Below are positions 1 to 8,012 of a stretch of 22,043 nt of DNA, in pieces. The position numbers and the translations under genes were made by a program. The number at the start of each line of letters is the position of its first letter. Within the stretch, counting starts at the first letter, position 1. The notes under the pieces were generated by a model. It saw only the letters and a program-made list of their open reading frames with translations. It searched no databases and was not told where the DNA came from. Source of the DNA: Bacteroidota bacterium (GTDB taxonomy: Bacteria > Bacteroidota > Bacteroidia > Bacteroidales > Bacteroidaceae); contig JAEZKJ010000078.1 in assembly GCA_023415545.1 (NCBI GenBank), forward strand, positions 1 to 22,043, given 5' to 3'.

Positions 1-1239
1 TCTACAATAGGAAAGAGTTTGAAAGAGGCGGGTGTGCTTACAGCTAAAGCAGGTGAAAAAGCTGATATTATTGTTGTAAATACATGCTCGGTGACCGAGA
101 TGGCAGATAAAAAGTGTCGTCAAGCTATTCATAGATTAACAAAACAACATCCTGGTGCTTTTGTCGTTGTTACAGGTTGTTATGCACAACTTAAACCTGA
201 ACAAGTGGCCGACATTGAGGGTGTAGACCTTGTCCTTGGTGCTGATCAAAAGGGTGAGATAATGAAATATATTAGTTCATTGAATAAAAATGAACATGGT
301 GAAGCTATATCTACACCTATGAAAGATATTAGAAATTTCTCTTACTCATGTTCTCGAGGTGATCGTACTCGTTTCTTTTTGAAAGTTCAGGATGGATGTG
401 ACTATTATTGTTCATATTGTACAATTCCTTTTGCTCGTGGAAGAAGCCGTAATGGTAAGATAGAGGATTTGGTAAAGCAGGCTAAAGAGGCAGCTGCTGA
501 AGGTGGTAAGGAGATTGTACTTACAGGGGTTAATATTGGTGACTTTGGTAAAAGTACAGGTGAAACTTTCCTTGATCTTATAAAAGAGTTGGATAAGGTT
601 GAGGGGATAGAGAGATATCGTATCTCTTCTATAGAACCAAACCTATTAACTGATGAGATCATAGAATTCGTTGCACAATCAAGAGCGTTTATGCCACATT
701 TTCATATCCCTTTGCAAAGTGGAAGTGATGATGTACTCAAATTGATGCGTCGCCGTTATGATACAGCGCTTTTTGCACATAAAATTGATAAGATAAAATC
801 CTTGATTCCACATGCGTTTATAGGAGTTGATGTTATTGTTGGTACTCGTGGAGAGACAGATCAATATTTTGAGGATGCATACAACTTTGTTAAGAAGATG
901 GACGTTTCACAACTTCATGTTTTCAGCTACTCAGAAAGACCAGGTACTTTAGCTTTAAAGATTGAGTATGTTGTATCTACAGAGCAGAAGCATGAACGTA
1001 GTCAAAGATTATTGGCTCTTTCGGATGAAAAGACTCTAGAGTTTTATAAAAAACACATAGGTAAGGAAGCTTTGGTACTTATGGAAAAGGCTAAAAAGGG
1101 AGAGTTTATGCATGGATTTACCGAAAACTATATTCGTGTAGAACTGCCATTCGACTCTTCACTTGACAATAAGATCATACGTGTACGACTTGGAGATTTT
1201 AATGAAGATAAAACTTCACTTAAAGGTGATATTATATAA
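1..1239 (+). CDS. mtaB: tRNA t6A37 methylthiotransferase MtaB (5' truncated by window)
   Basis: MtaB converts N6-threonylcarbamoyladenosine at tRNA position 37 to its 2-methylthio form, using a radical-SAM [4Fe-4S] cluster and an auxiliary cluster. The reading frame is open from base 1 (S-T-I-G-K-S-L-K-E-A-G), so the TTG at 19 is not the true start; the N-terminus, with the first auxiliary-cluster cysteine, lies outside the window. Visible are the other auxiliary cysteines in NTCSV (bases 85-87) and TGCYAQ (178-180), and the radical-SAM CxxxCxxC motif with cysteine codons at 397, 409 and 418. The GVNIGDFG and PLQSGSDD motifs of methylthiotransferases follow, then a C-terminal TRAM-like stretch. 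MiaB and RimO are relatives, but the CSVTEMADKKCRQ context fits MtaB best. A glycosyltransferase gene follows 53 bp downstream on the same strand. Confidence 0.93.
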   Translation, partial: STIGKSLKEAGVLTAKAGEKADIIVVNTCSVTEMADKKCRQAIHRLTKQHPGAFVVVTGCYAQLKPEQVADIEGVDLVLGADQKGEIMKYISSLNKNEHGEAISTPMKDIRNFSYSCSRGDRTRFFLKVQDGCDYYCSYCTIPFARGRSRNGKIEDLVKQAKEAAAEGGKEIVLTGVNIGDFGKSTGETFLDLIKELDKVEGIERYRISSIEPNLLTDEIIEFVAQSRAFMPHFHIPLQSGSDDVLKLMRRRYDTALFAHKIDKIKSLIPHAFIGVDVIVGTRGETDQYFEDAYNFVKKMDVSQLHVFSYSERPGTLALKIEYVVSTEQKHERSQRLLALSDEKTLEFYKKHIGKEALVLMEKAKKGEFMHGFTENYIRVELPFDSSLDNKIIRVRLGDFNEDKTSLKGDII

Positions 1240-1292
1240 AAAATTATAGCTGTCAGCAAAAAAAGTTTATTAAACCTTTAATTTTAGTTGTT

Positions 1293-2309
1293 ATGAAAAA
1301 AGTATCAGTTGTTATTTTGAACTGGAATGGTGCAGAGATGCTTCGTAAGTTTCTTCCATCGGTCATCGAGAACTCTATCAGTGATTATGTCGAGGTTTGT
1401 GTTGCCGATAATGGCTCGACTGACGATTCTGTTACTGTGTTACAAAATGAGTTTCCTGAAGTTCGGCTGATACTTCTTGATAAAAACTATGGTTTTGCTG
1501 ATGGTTATAATATGGCTTTACAGCAGGTAGAGGCTGAATATGTTGTTCTTCTTAATAGTGATGTTGAGGTAACGCAATCATGGCTTGATGCTATGACTGA
1601 ATATCTTGATAAAAACAGTGATGTAGCAGCATGTCAGCCAAAGATTTTATCCTATCGCAATAAAGAATATTTTGAATATGCAGGAGCTTGTGGTGGTTAT
1701 ATTGATCAATTTGGCTACCCTTTCTGTCGTGGACGAATATTCGATAGTGTAGAAAAAGATGAGGGGCAATATGATAGTATTGCAGATGTAATGTGGGCAA
1801 CAGGTGCGGCTCTTTTTATTCGTCTTGAGGATTACCTTAAAGTTGGAGGCCTTGATGGACGATTCTTTGCTCATATGGAGGAGATTGATTTATGCTGGCG
1901 ACTTCGTGCAAGAGGACGACGTATAGTATGTGTTCCACAGAGTAAAGTTTATCATGTAGGAGGGGCTACTCTTAAAAAAGAGAATCCAAGAAAAACTTTT
2001 CTTAATTTCCGTAACAACCTTCTTATGTTATACAAAAACTCTTCGTCTTTGAGTCTTGATAAAGTTATGAAGATAAGAACTTTCCTTGATTATGTCGCTG
2101 CAACTCTATTCCTTCTTAAACGTGACTTGCCAAATTATAAAGCAGTAATGAATGCACGTAAGGAGTATAATAGAATGAAAAGTGATTTTAAGGATGATAG
2201 AACCAAAAATTTGACTCTCTCTACTTCTGTTGATTTGAAGGAGATAGCTCGTTATAGCATTATAAAAAGATATTATATTGATGGAGTGAAAAAGTACTCT
2301 GATCTTTAA
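1293..2309 (+). CDS. Family 2 glycosyltransferase (GT-A fold)
   Basis: This is a 338-residue inverting glycosyltransferase of family GT2, probably adding a sugar to a cell-envelope glycan. Visible motifs are NWNG (residues 10-13), DNGSTD (39-44, nucleotide binding), LNSDVEV (87-93, the DxD-like metal and donor site), WATGAALFIR (about 168-177) and MEEIDLCWR (about 194-202, the ED motif with the probable catalytic acid). The overall pattern matches the rhamnosyltransferase/WcaA-like GT2 group, but donor and acceptor cannot be told from sequence. There is no signal peptide and no clear membrane segment, so it should act on the cytoplasmic side. It starts 53 bp after mtaB with no strong promoter or terminator between, so co-transcription is likely. 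The ATG at 1293 begins the conserved first beta strand. Confidence 0.9.
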   Translation: MKKVSVVILNWNGAEMLRKFLPSVIENSISDYVEVCVADNGSTDDSVTVLQNEFPEVRLILLDKNYGFADGYNMALQQVEAEYVVLLNSDVEVTQSWLDAMTEYLDKNSDVAACQPKILSYRNKEYFEYAGACGGYIDQFGYPFCRGRIFDSVEKDEGQYDSIADVMWATGAALFIRLEDYLKVGGLDGRFFAHMEEIDLCWRLRARGRRIVCVPQSKVYHVGGATLKKENPRKTFLNFRNNLLMLYKNSSSLSLDKVMKIRTFLDYVAATLFLLKRDLPNYKAVMNARKEYNRMKSDFKDDRTKNLTLSTSVDLKEIARYSIIKRYYIDGVKKYSDL

Positions 2310-2403
2310 CAAGTGCATACTTCAATATATACTATAAATATTGACCTAAAACTTGATTTTGATAGCTTATAATAGATATATAGTTGATTTATTATAAAAA
2401 AAG

Positions 2404-2468
2404 AAAGTGATAAAACACACTTTTTAAATGAAATATGCCAGCTAGATTATGTTCTAGCTGGCATATTT
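2404..2468. terminator. Bidirectional terminator between GT2 gene and folB
   Basis: A perfect 16-bp inverted repeat lies at 2431-2446 and 2453-2468 with a 6-base loop (TTATGT); its core is GCCAGCTAGA/TCTAGCTGGC. A weaker hairpin (AAAGTG 2404-2409 / CACTTT 2418-2423) followed by five T lies just before it. The position between two convergent genes fits termination from both sides. The remainder of 2310-2527 is AT-rich and shows nothing else. Confidence 0.75.
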
Positions 2469-2527
2469 AGTATTTAATATGACTTATCGGTAAATATTCT
2501 ATTATTATATGTCGATATTAATCCAAT

Positions 2528-2896
2528 TTATCTTTCGAAACTCATCTCAACTCCTACAGCTTTACTGTCGGAATTCATTGGCGGGTTCTCTTTAAATAAT
2601 CTGATATTTATATATTCAATTTTTGGATATGATTCAAATAGCTTTTCGCAAATTCTTTGACAAACATTTTCAAGAAGGAGTGATGGAATTTCCATCTCTC
2701 TCTTTATATCATTAAAGATATCTGCATAGCTTATTGTGTCCTCTAAAGAGTCAGTAATAGCAGCTTTGCTAAAATCTGTCTTTATTTTGAGGTCTACAAT
2801 AAAGTTTGCCCCAATCTTTTTCTCCTGTTCTAAAACACCATGAAAGGCATAAAATTTTATGCCTTTCATTATTATATACATATCAGTTGCTTTCAT
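2528..2896 (-). CDS. folB: Dihydroneopterin aldolase
   Basis: FolB cleaves 7,8-dihydroneopterin to 6-hydroxymethyl-7,8-dihydropterin and glycolaldehyde in tetrahydrofolate synthesis; it is a cytosolic multimer. At 122 residues it has the usual family length. Conserved features visible are FYAFHGVLEQEKKIG (residues 15-29, Glu25 aligning with catalytic Glu22 of the S. aureus enzyme), the VDL and D-x-L-E-D-T-x-x-Y segment (Tyr57), and FKENPP (101-106, Lys102 aligning with catalytic Lys100). The ATG at 2896 is used here; an ATG six codons in would also leave the fold intact. The gene starts 11 bp after nrdJ ends, so it should share the nrdJ transcript. It ends at the palindromic terminator shared with the glycosyltransferase. 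Confidence 0.92.
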   Translation of the reverse strand: MKATDMYIIMKGIKFYAFHGVLEQEKKIGANFIVDLKIKTDFSKAAITDSLEDTISYADIFNDIKREMEIPSLLLENVCQRICEKLFESYPKIEYINIRLFKENPPMNSDSKAVGVEMSFER

Positions 2897-2907
2897 TGAA
2901 TGTTATA

Positions 2908-2916
2908 TTATCCACA
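2908..2916 (+). promoter_or_regulatory. DnaA-box match (TTATCCACA), exact
   Basis: This is an exact 9-of-9 match to the DnaA-box consensus. It overlaps the last codons and stop of nrdJ (read on the minus strand as TGT GGA TAA), so coding constraint may explain it. A second exact copy lies near the other end of nrdJ at 5438-5446. Confidence 0.35.
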
Positions 2917-5445
2917 ACGTGAACTTCCACAAGTCTTACAGATAAGACAGCCTTCTTGGTATATCAGAGTCTCATTACCACAGTTAGGGCATTTCTGTCC
3001 TTCAGCTTTTGTACCGTCGATAACATATTTCTTCAAAGCTCTCTCGACACCATTCTTCCAAGTGTTGATGTTTTCGCTATCAAGTTGTAATGAGTCAACA
3101 AGTTTGATAACTCTGTCAATAGGCATTCTCCAACGCAAGACACCTGAAATCAATTTAGCATAGTTCCAATACTCTTTGTTGAATCTTTCAGAAAGACCTT
3201 CAACTGTAGTTTTGTATCCTCTCTTGTTTTCGAATTGGAAGTCATAACGTTTGTTGCCATTTTCATCAACATTCTTAATAATTCTTCCACTAGTGACAGA
3301 TTTTGGTAAAGAGATACCTTCTTCATCATCTTGAAGACCGGTAAATATTTCGTAAGGATGTCCATCAAGTAATCCAACGAAAGCTACCCACTTCTCTTTA
3401 TTATTTTGGAAACGTACTACATCAGCTTCAAGAACTTTAGGACGAACTTCAACTACATCCGGTTGCTTGCAAGGAGGAACTTCGTTCTTTTTGTTATCTT
3501 TTGTTGAGATAAGTACTCCTGAACGTGTTCCATCACGATAAACTGTACAACCCTTGCAACCTGATTTCCAAGCTTCAACATAAAGTCTGTTAACAAGATC
3601 CTCATCAACATCATTTGGCAGATTGATAGTTACACTGATAGAGTGATCGACCCATTTCTGGATTCTACCCTGCATTCTCACCTTCATAAGCCAGTCAACG
3701 TCGTTGGAAGTTGCTTTATAATAAGGTGATTTTTTAACTAAATCTTCAATCTCCTCTTGTGAGTAACGTTTATTTGTATCATAACCATTCACCTGCATCC
3801 AAGTCATGAACTTGTGGTGATAAACGATATACTCTTCGAAAGCATCACCTGTATCATCTACAAAGTCAACATGTACTTCAGGATCGTTAGGATTAACTTT
3901 TCTTCTTCTCTTGTAAACAGGCATAAATACAGGTTCAATACCTGAAGTAGTTTGAGTCATCAAACTTGTTGTACCTGTAGGAGCTATGGTAAGACATGCA
4001 ATATTTCGTCTACCATATTTTACCATTTCGTTGTAAAGTTCAGGGTCAGCCTCTTTCAAACGATTGATAAATGGATTATTAGCTTCACGAGCGCTATCGT
4101 ATATTTCGAAAGCACCTCTCTCTTCAGCCATCTTAACAGAAGAACGGTAAGCCTCGATAGCGATAGTTTTATGGATTTTTTCAGAGAATTCAGTAGCCTC
4201 TTCTGTGCCATATACTAATCCCATGGCAGCAATCATATCTCCTTCAGCAGTGATACCAACACCTGTTCTTCTTCCTTCTTTACTTTTCTTATATATCTTT
4301 TCCCAAAGATGTCTTTCGGTTAATTTAACTTCTTCGTTTTCGGGATCGGCATTGATCTTATGCATTATTTTCTCTATCTTCTCCAATTCGAGATCGATAA
4401 TGTCATCCATTATTCTCTGTGCCTTTGCAACATGATCCTTGAATAGGTCGAAATCAAAATAAGCATCTTTTGTAAATGGATTTACAACATACGAATATAA
4501 GTTTATAGCAAGAAGTCTGCATGAGTCATATGGACAGAGAGGAATCTCTCCACATGGGTTTGTTGATACAGTCTTATAGCCAAGGTCTGCGTAGCAATCA
4601 GGTACAGACTCACGTATTATTGTATCCCAGAATAATACACCAGGTTCAGCTGATTTCCATGCATTGTGTACAATCTTCTTCCAAAGAGCAGATGCATCAA
4701 TGTCATGAGTGAAAGTTGGATTTGCTGAATCTATAGGATATTGTTGGGTATATGTTGTTCCATCGACTGCAGCTTGCATAAACTTATCGTCAAGTTTTAC
4801 AGATACATTTGCTCCGGTGACTTTACCTTCAGTCATCTTAGCATCGATGAAAGCTTCGGAATCAGGATGTTTAATAGATACACTTAACATAAGGGCACCA
4901 CGACGTCCATCTTGAGCAACCTCTCGAGTGGAGTTTGAGTAACGCTCCATAAAAGGAACAAGACCAGTTGATGTCAGTGCCGAGTTTTTAACCGGTGAAC
5001 CTTTTGGACGGATGTGCGATAGGTCATGACCTACACCACCACGACGCTTCATAAGTTGAACTTGTTCTTCATCAATATGGATAATAGCACCATATGAATC
5101 AGCATCACCATTGATGCCAATAACAAAACAGTTAGAAAGTGAAGCCACCTGATATTCGTTTCCAATACCAGTCATAGGGCTACCTTGAGGTACAATGTAC
5201 TTAAAGTGGTCAAGAAGATTAAACAATTCCTGAGCAGATAGACCATTTTTGTACTTAGATTCTATGCGGGCAATCTCATTTGCAATTCTCCAGTGCATAT
5301 CTTCTGGAGAACTCTCAAAGATGTTGCCATATGAGTCCTTTACAGCATATTTGTTTACCCAAACACGCGCAGCAAGTTCGTCGCCATTGAAATACTTTAA
5401 TGATTTTTCAAAAGCCTCATTGTAAGTGTAAGATTGTTTATCCAC
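2908..5445 (-). CDS. nrdJ: Adenosylcobalamin-dependent (class II) ribonucleotide reductase
   Basis: NrdJ reduces ribonucleotides to deoxyribonucleotides with a thiyl radical made from coenzyme B12, independent of oxygen. Counting from the upstream ATG at 5523: SNCFV (Cys132, redox cysteine), NPCGEIPL (322-329, radical Cys324 and Glu326), a barrel ending in TGTTSLMTQTTSGIEP, and a C-terminal cysteine-rich tail with Cys845, 848, 859, 862, 865 and 870 (zinc-ribbon-like plus terminal redox cysteine). The frame stays open upstream to ATGs at 5508 and 5523, but homology as I remember it begins at the GTG at 5445 (V-D-K-Q-S-Y-T-Y, where relatives start M-x-K-x-T-Y-T-Y), and the predicted promoter overlaps 5523. 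I therefore chose GTG 5445; ATG 5508 remains possible. folB follows after 11 bp. I see no cobalamin riboswitch upstream. Confidence 0.93.
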   Translation of the reverse strand: MDKQSYTYNEAFEKSLKYFNGDELAARVWVNKYAVKDSYGNIFESSPEDMHWRIANEIARIESKYKNGLSAQELFNLLDHFKYIVPQGSPMTGIGNEYQVASLSNCFVIGINGDADSYGAIIHIDEEQVQLMKRRGGVGHDLSHIRPKGSPVKNSALTSTGLVPFMERYSNSTREVAQDGRRGALMLSVSIKHPDSEAFIDAKMTEGKVTGANVSVKLDDKFMQAAVDGTTYTQQYPIDSANPTFTHDIDASALWKKIVHNAWKSAEPGVLFWDTIIRESVPDCYADLGYKTVSTNPCGEIPLCPYDSCRLLAINLYSYVVNPFTKDAYFDFDLFKDHVAKAQRIMDDIIDLELEKIEKIMHKINADPENEEVKLTERHLWEKIYKKSKEGRRTGVGITAEGDMIAAMGLVYGTEEATEFSEKIHKTIAIEAYRSSVKMAEERGAFEIYDSAREANNPFINRLKEADPELYNEMVKYGRRNIACLTIAPTGTTSLMTQTTSGIEPVFMPVYKRRRKVNPNDPEVHVDFVDDTGDAFEEYIVYHHKFMTWMQVNGYDTNKRYSQEEIEDLVKKSPYYKATSNDVDWLMKVRMQGRIQKWVDHSISVTINLPNDVDEDLVNRLYVEAWKSGCKGCTVYRDGTRSGVLISTKDNKKNEVPPCKQPDVVEVRPKVLEADVVRFQNNKEKWVAFVGLLDGHPYEIFTGLQDDEEGISLPKSVTSGRIIKNVDENGNKRYDFQFENKRGYKTTVEGLSERFNKEYWNYAKLISGVLRWRMPIDRVIKLVDSLQLDSENINTWKNGVERALKKYVIDGTKAEGQKCPNCGNETLIYQEGCLICKTCGSSRCG

Positions 5446-5446
5446 A
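5438..5446 (+). promoter_or_regulatory. DnaA-box match (TTATCCACA), exact
   Basis: This exact consensus DnaA box covers the proposed GTG start codon of nrdJ (5443-5445). It lies about 1.2 kb from the 3' end of dnaA and 143 bp from a second, 8-of-9 box at 5589-5597. It could mark DnaA control of nrdJ, as known for E. coli nrdAB, or be part of an origin. Confidence 0.45.
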
Positions 5447-5522
5447 ATATCCAAAATGTTTAAAATATTATTACATGAAAAGTTAAGTAGTAGAAGTTTA
5501 CTTTTCATAATAAAAGACGTCA

Positions 5523-5553
5523 CAAAACTAAATATGTTTTTTGAATAAACAAA
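5523..5553 (-). promoter_or_regulatory. Bacteroidetes-type promoter of nrdJ-folB
   Basis: On the minus strand, TTTG (5553-5550) is followed after 19 bases by TAGTTTTG (5530-5523). This matches the Bacteroidetes sigma-ABfr pattern of a -33 TTTG and a -7 TAnnTTTG. Transcription would start near 5518-5516, which excludes the ATG at 5523 as start and gives a leader of about 70 bases to the GTG at 5445. Confidence 0.6.
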
Positions 5554-5588
5554 AATATCGAAGAAAAAGATTTCAACAATTTTGAAAG

Positions 5589-5597
5589 TTATCCACT
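5589..5597 (+). promoter_or_regulatory. DnaA-box-like site (TTATCCACT, 8 of 9)
   Basis: This site has one mismatch, at the last base, from TTATCCACA and the same orientation as the boxes at 2908 and 5438. It lies about 36 bp upstream of the predicted nrdJ -33 element, in non-coding DNA, so coding constraint does not explain it. Confidence 0.35.
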
Positions 5598-5765
5598 TTT
5601 AATTGTTAATAACCTGATAATCAAGTAAAAAGAATTTTGAAAAAAATAAAAAGTTTTCCATTTTGGTTAATTGTGTATTTTTATATATACAAAAATAGTT
5701 TTTAGTGTATGTGTTAATGCTCAAATATTTATTAGTTTTTTAGTGAACTTAATTTTATTCTTTTT

Positions 5766-5773
5766 TATATTTG
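5766..5773 (+). promoter_or_regulatory. -7 element (TATATTTG) of the nitroreductase gene
   Basis: TATATTTG fits the Bacteroidetes -7 consensus TAnnTTTG and lies 19 bases before the ATG at 5793. No good TTTG is present at the usual -33 spacing, so the call rests on the -7 element and its position. Confidence 0.5.
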
Positions 5774-5792
5774 TATATAAAATAAATATGAT

Positions 5793-6533
5793 ATGGATTC
5801 AATAAAAAACAGGCGTACTATACGTAAGTATAGTGACAAAATGGTATCAAAAGAGTTGATAAATACGTTGCTTGAAACATCTTTTAGAGCACCAACTATG
5901 GGTAATATGCAACTATATAGTGTTGTTGTCACTCGTGACCAGGAGATGAAAAAGAAGTTGGCTCCTGTTCATTTCAATCAGCCAATGGTGATGAATGCCC
6001 CTGTTCTTCTCACTTTTTGTGCTGATTTTAATCGATTTGTGAAATGGTGTGAGGTAAGTAATGCTACTCCCGGATACGATAACTTTTTATCTTTCTTAAA
6101 TGCAGCCATTGACACACTTCTTGTTACTCAGGAATTTATTACTCTAGCTGAGCAGAAGGGATTGGGAACTTGTTACTTAGGAACAACGATATATAATTCG
6201 AAACAGATTATTGATATCCTTAACTTACCAAAACTTGTAGTACCTATAGCTACCATAACAGTTGGGTATCCAGATGAAGAGCCTGTTCAGAGTGATAGAT
6301 TAAACTTTAAGGCTTTAGTTCATGAGGAAAAATATGTTGATTATACACCTGATGCAATTAAGTTAATATATAAGGTAAAGGAAGGGTTAGAAGAGAACTT
6401 GAAATTTGTTGCTGAGAATGGTAAAGAAAGTTTAGCTCAAGTATATACTGACGTCAGGTATAAAAAAGATGATAATGAATTTATCAGTAAACTTTTGTTT
6501 GATACATTAACCGATCAAGGCTTTATTAAATAG
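5793..6533 (+). CDS. Nitroreductase-family FMN-dependent oxidoreductase
   Basis: This 246-residue protein belongs to the nitroreductase superfamily: FMN enzymes that use NAD(P)H to reduce nitro compounds, quinones or flavins. Visible are the N-terminal FMN-phosphate motif N-R-R-T-I-R-K-Y-S (residues 6-14), A-P-T-M-G-N-M-Q (33-40), the core G-L-G-T-C-Y-L-G-T-T at about 128-137, and V-V-P-I-A-T-I-T-V-G-Y-P (about 157-168). A C-terminal extension of about 75 residues beyond the GYP motif recalls the NfsA/FRP branch, but substrate and electron donor cannot be assigned. There is no signal peptide. It is a single-gene unit: its own promoter lies upstream, divergent from nrdJ, and a strong terminator follows. 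The ATG at 5793 sits directly before the conserved N-terminus. Confidence 0.88.
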   Translation: MDSIKNRRTIRKYSDKMVSKELINTLLETSFRAPTMGNMQLYSVVVTRDQEMKKKLAPVHFNQPMVMNAPVLLTFCADFNRFVKWCEVSNATPGYDNFLSFLNAAIDTLLVTQEFITLAEQKGLGTCYLGTTIYNSKQIIDILNLPKLVVPIATITVGYPDEEPVQSDRLNFKALVHEEKYVDYTPDAIKLIYKVKEGLEENLKFVAENGKESLAQVYTDVRYKKDDNEFISKLLFDTLTDQGFIK

Positions 6534-6550
6534 AAAAGATATGAAAATAT

Positions 6551-6588
6551 AAAAAGCGAAATAGTCATTTTGGCTATTTCGCTTTTTT
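6551..6588. terminator. Bidirectional intrinsic terminator between nitroreductase gene and dnaA
   Basis: A perfect 14-bp stem (6551-6564 / 6574-6587, core GCGAAATAG/CTATTTCGC) with a 9-base loop has an A run on the left and a T run on the right. It can therefore stop transcription arriving from either convergent gene. Confidence 0.88.
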
Positions 6589-6605
6589 ATTGTTTTATAT
6601 TTTTA

Positions 6606-8012
6606 CTATCTGCTTCTAAGTGAAGATTCAATTTCCTCAATCTCTAATTTGAAGTTCTTATCAACTTCCACTTGATCTTTTACTATTTTACAAGCGTGAA
6701 GTACTGTAGCATGATCTTTGTTACCAATTATTTGACCAATCTTAGAAGATGAAGAGTCGGTATGTTTTTTTGCAAGATACATAGCTACTTGTCGAACTTG
6801 TACAATCTCTCTTTTTCTTGTCTTTGTATGAATCGCTGATTCCTCAATAGAGTAATGAGCACATACTTTAGATATAATATCTTCAATAGAAAGAGGCTTG
6901 CTTTCAGAACATTTAACAGCTTTCTTTACTATCCTTTGAGTAAGATCCAAATCTATCTCTCTTTTGAATAGTATTGATTGAGCAAGAAGTGAATTTATGA
7001 TACCTTCAAGTTCACGGACGCTTTCATTCACGTTCTCTGCTATGTAATTTATTACATTTTCAGGAATAATAAGTCCGTCTCTTTTTATCTTGTTACGTAA
7101 AATATTCTTTCTTAACTCAACATCAGGCTTATCAAGTTCTGCCACCAATCCCCATTTAAAACGGGTAAGAAGTCTATCTTCCATACCTTGTAGCATTACA
7201 GGAGCACGGTCGGATGTAAGAATAAGCTGTTTACCATTTTGATGTAGATGGTTGAAGATATGGAAGAAAGTGTTTTGAGTCTTAGTAACTCCGGCAAATT
7301 CTTGTATATCATCAATAATAAGAACATCAATGCTTTGATAAAAGCTAATAAAATCGTTGAAGTGATTTGTACGTACAGAGTCTGTATACTGAACCTGGAA
7401 AAGGTGAGCAGAAACATACAAAACACGTTTATTTGGATACAATTCCTTTATTTTTGTTCCTATAGCGTTAGTCAAATGAGTCTTTCCCACACCCGATGGA
7501 CCATATAGAAAAAGAGGGTTAAATGTTTTAGCCGGATCTTTCGCTACAGTTTCACCAACAGTACGAGAAAATTCATTGCTTGATCCTTTTATAAAATTTT
7601 CGAAGTTATAGTTAGGGTTTAGATGAGGGTCAAGCTCCTGAACTGCAGGCGCTTGATCTAAATTGGGAGTTCTATTTACCTGCTGTGTAGAAGTTGGTTT
7701 AGTAATGGCAGGTGATACATTTCCTCCCTTAAGATTGACGGATATATGATTCGTTTTATCAGTTAGAACACTATACATCAATTGGGTTCCTTCTCCTATA
7801 ACTTTGTATAGAACGGAACGTAGTAAGTCCACAAATTTTTCTTCAAGAAATTCATAGAAAAATGGACTTGGGACACCAATAGTTAATGCTTTATCCTCAT
7901 ATTTAATGGGGACAATTGGTTCAAACCATGTTTTAAAAGTCGTATCTGCTACATTGTCTCTAATTATACTAAGACAATGCTTCCATAAAACGACAGGATC
8001 GTTTACAATCAT
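6606..8012 (-). CDS. dnaA: Chromosomal replication initiator protein DnaA
   Basis: DnaA binds DnaA boxes at the origin, forms an ATP-dependent filament and opens the duplex. At 468 residues it has the usual length. Domain I spans about 1-85 (V-V-L-W-x-x-C-L, T-F-K-T-W-F) and is followed by a polar linker to about 130. The AAA+ domain has Walker A GPSGVGKT (171-178), Walker B VLIIDDIQ (230-237) and the arginine-finger context L-L-T-R-F-K-W-G-L (Arg284). Domain IV carries the DNA-binding signature GNKDHATVLHA (430-440). The ATG at 8012 places the conserved first helix properly. The gene is not followed by dnaN as in many other phyla. A candidate promoter is at 8052-8083, and the terminator shared with the nitroreductase gene lies downstream. 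Confidence 0.98.
   Translation of the reverse strand: MIVNDPVVLWKHCLSIIRDNVADTTFKTWFEPIVPIKYEDKALTIGVPSPFFYEFLEEKFVDLLRSVLYKVIGEGTQLMYSVLTDKTNHISVNLKGGNVSPAITKPTSTQQVNRTPNLDQAPAVQELDPHLNPNYNFENFIKGSSNEFSRTVGETVAKDPAKTFNPLFLYGPSGVGKTHLTNAIGTKIKELYPNKRVLYVSAHLFQVQYTDSVRTNHFNDFISFYQSIDVLIIDDIQEFAGVTKTQNTFFHIFNHLHQNGKQLILTSDRAPVMLQGMEDRLLTRFKWGLVAELDKPDVELRKNILRNKIKRDGLIIPENVINYIAENVNESVRELEGIINSLLAQSILFKREIDLDLTQRIVKKAVKCSESKPLSIEDIISKVCAHYSIEESAIHTKTRKREIVQVRQVAMYLAKKHTDSSSSKIGQIIGNKDHATVLHACKIVKDQVEVDKNFKLEIEEIESSLRSR

Larger units (their letters stand above)
5524..5792. other. AT-rich divergent intergenic region, possible oriC or DnaA-regulated promoter region
   Basis: This gene-free stretch lies between the divergent nrdJ and nitroreductase genes. 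It holds the nrdJ promoter (5523-5553), a near-exact DnaA box (5589-5597) and a very A+T-rich tract over about 5630-5790 that could act as an unwinding element. The nitroreductase -7 element is at 5766-5773. With the box at 5438-5446 and dnaA nearby this is an origin-like arrangement. However, only two boxes cluster and gene strand does not switch consistently here, so origin function is unproven. Confidence 0.3.

Noticed and set aside
5446..5560. Cobalamin riboswitch before the B12-dependent nrdJ
   Set aside because: The leader predicted from the promoter is only about 70 bases and I see no B12-box-like conserved sequence, so it is too short for that riboswitch.
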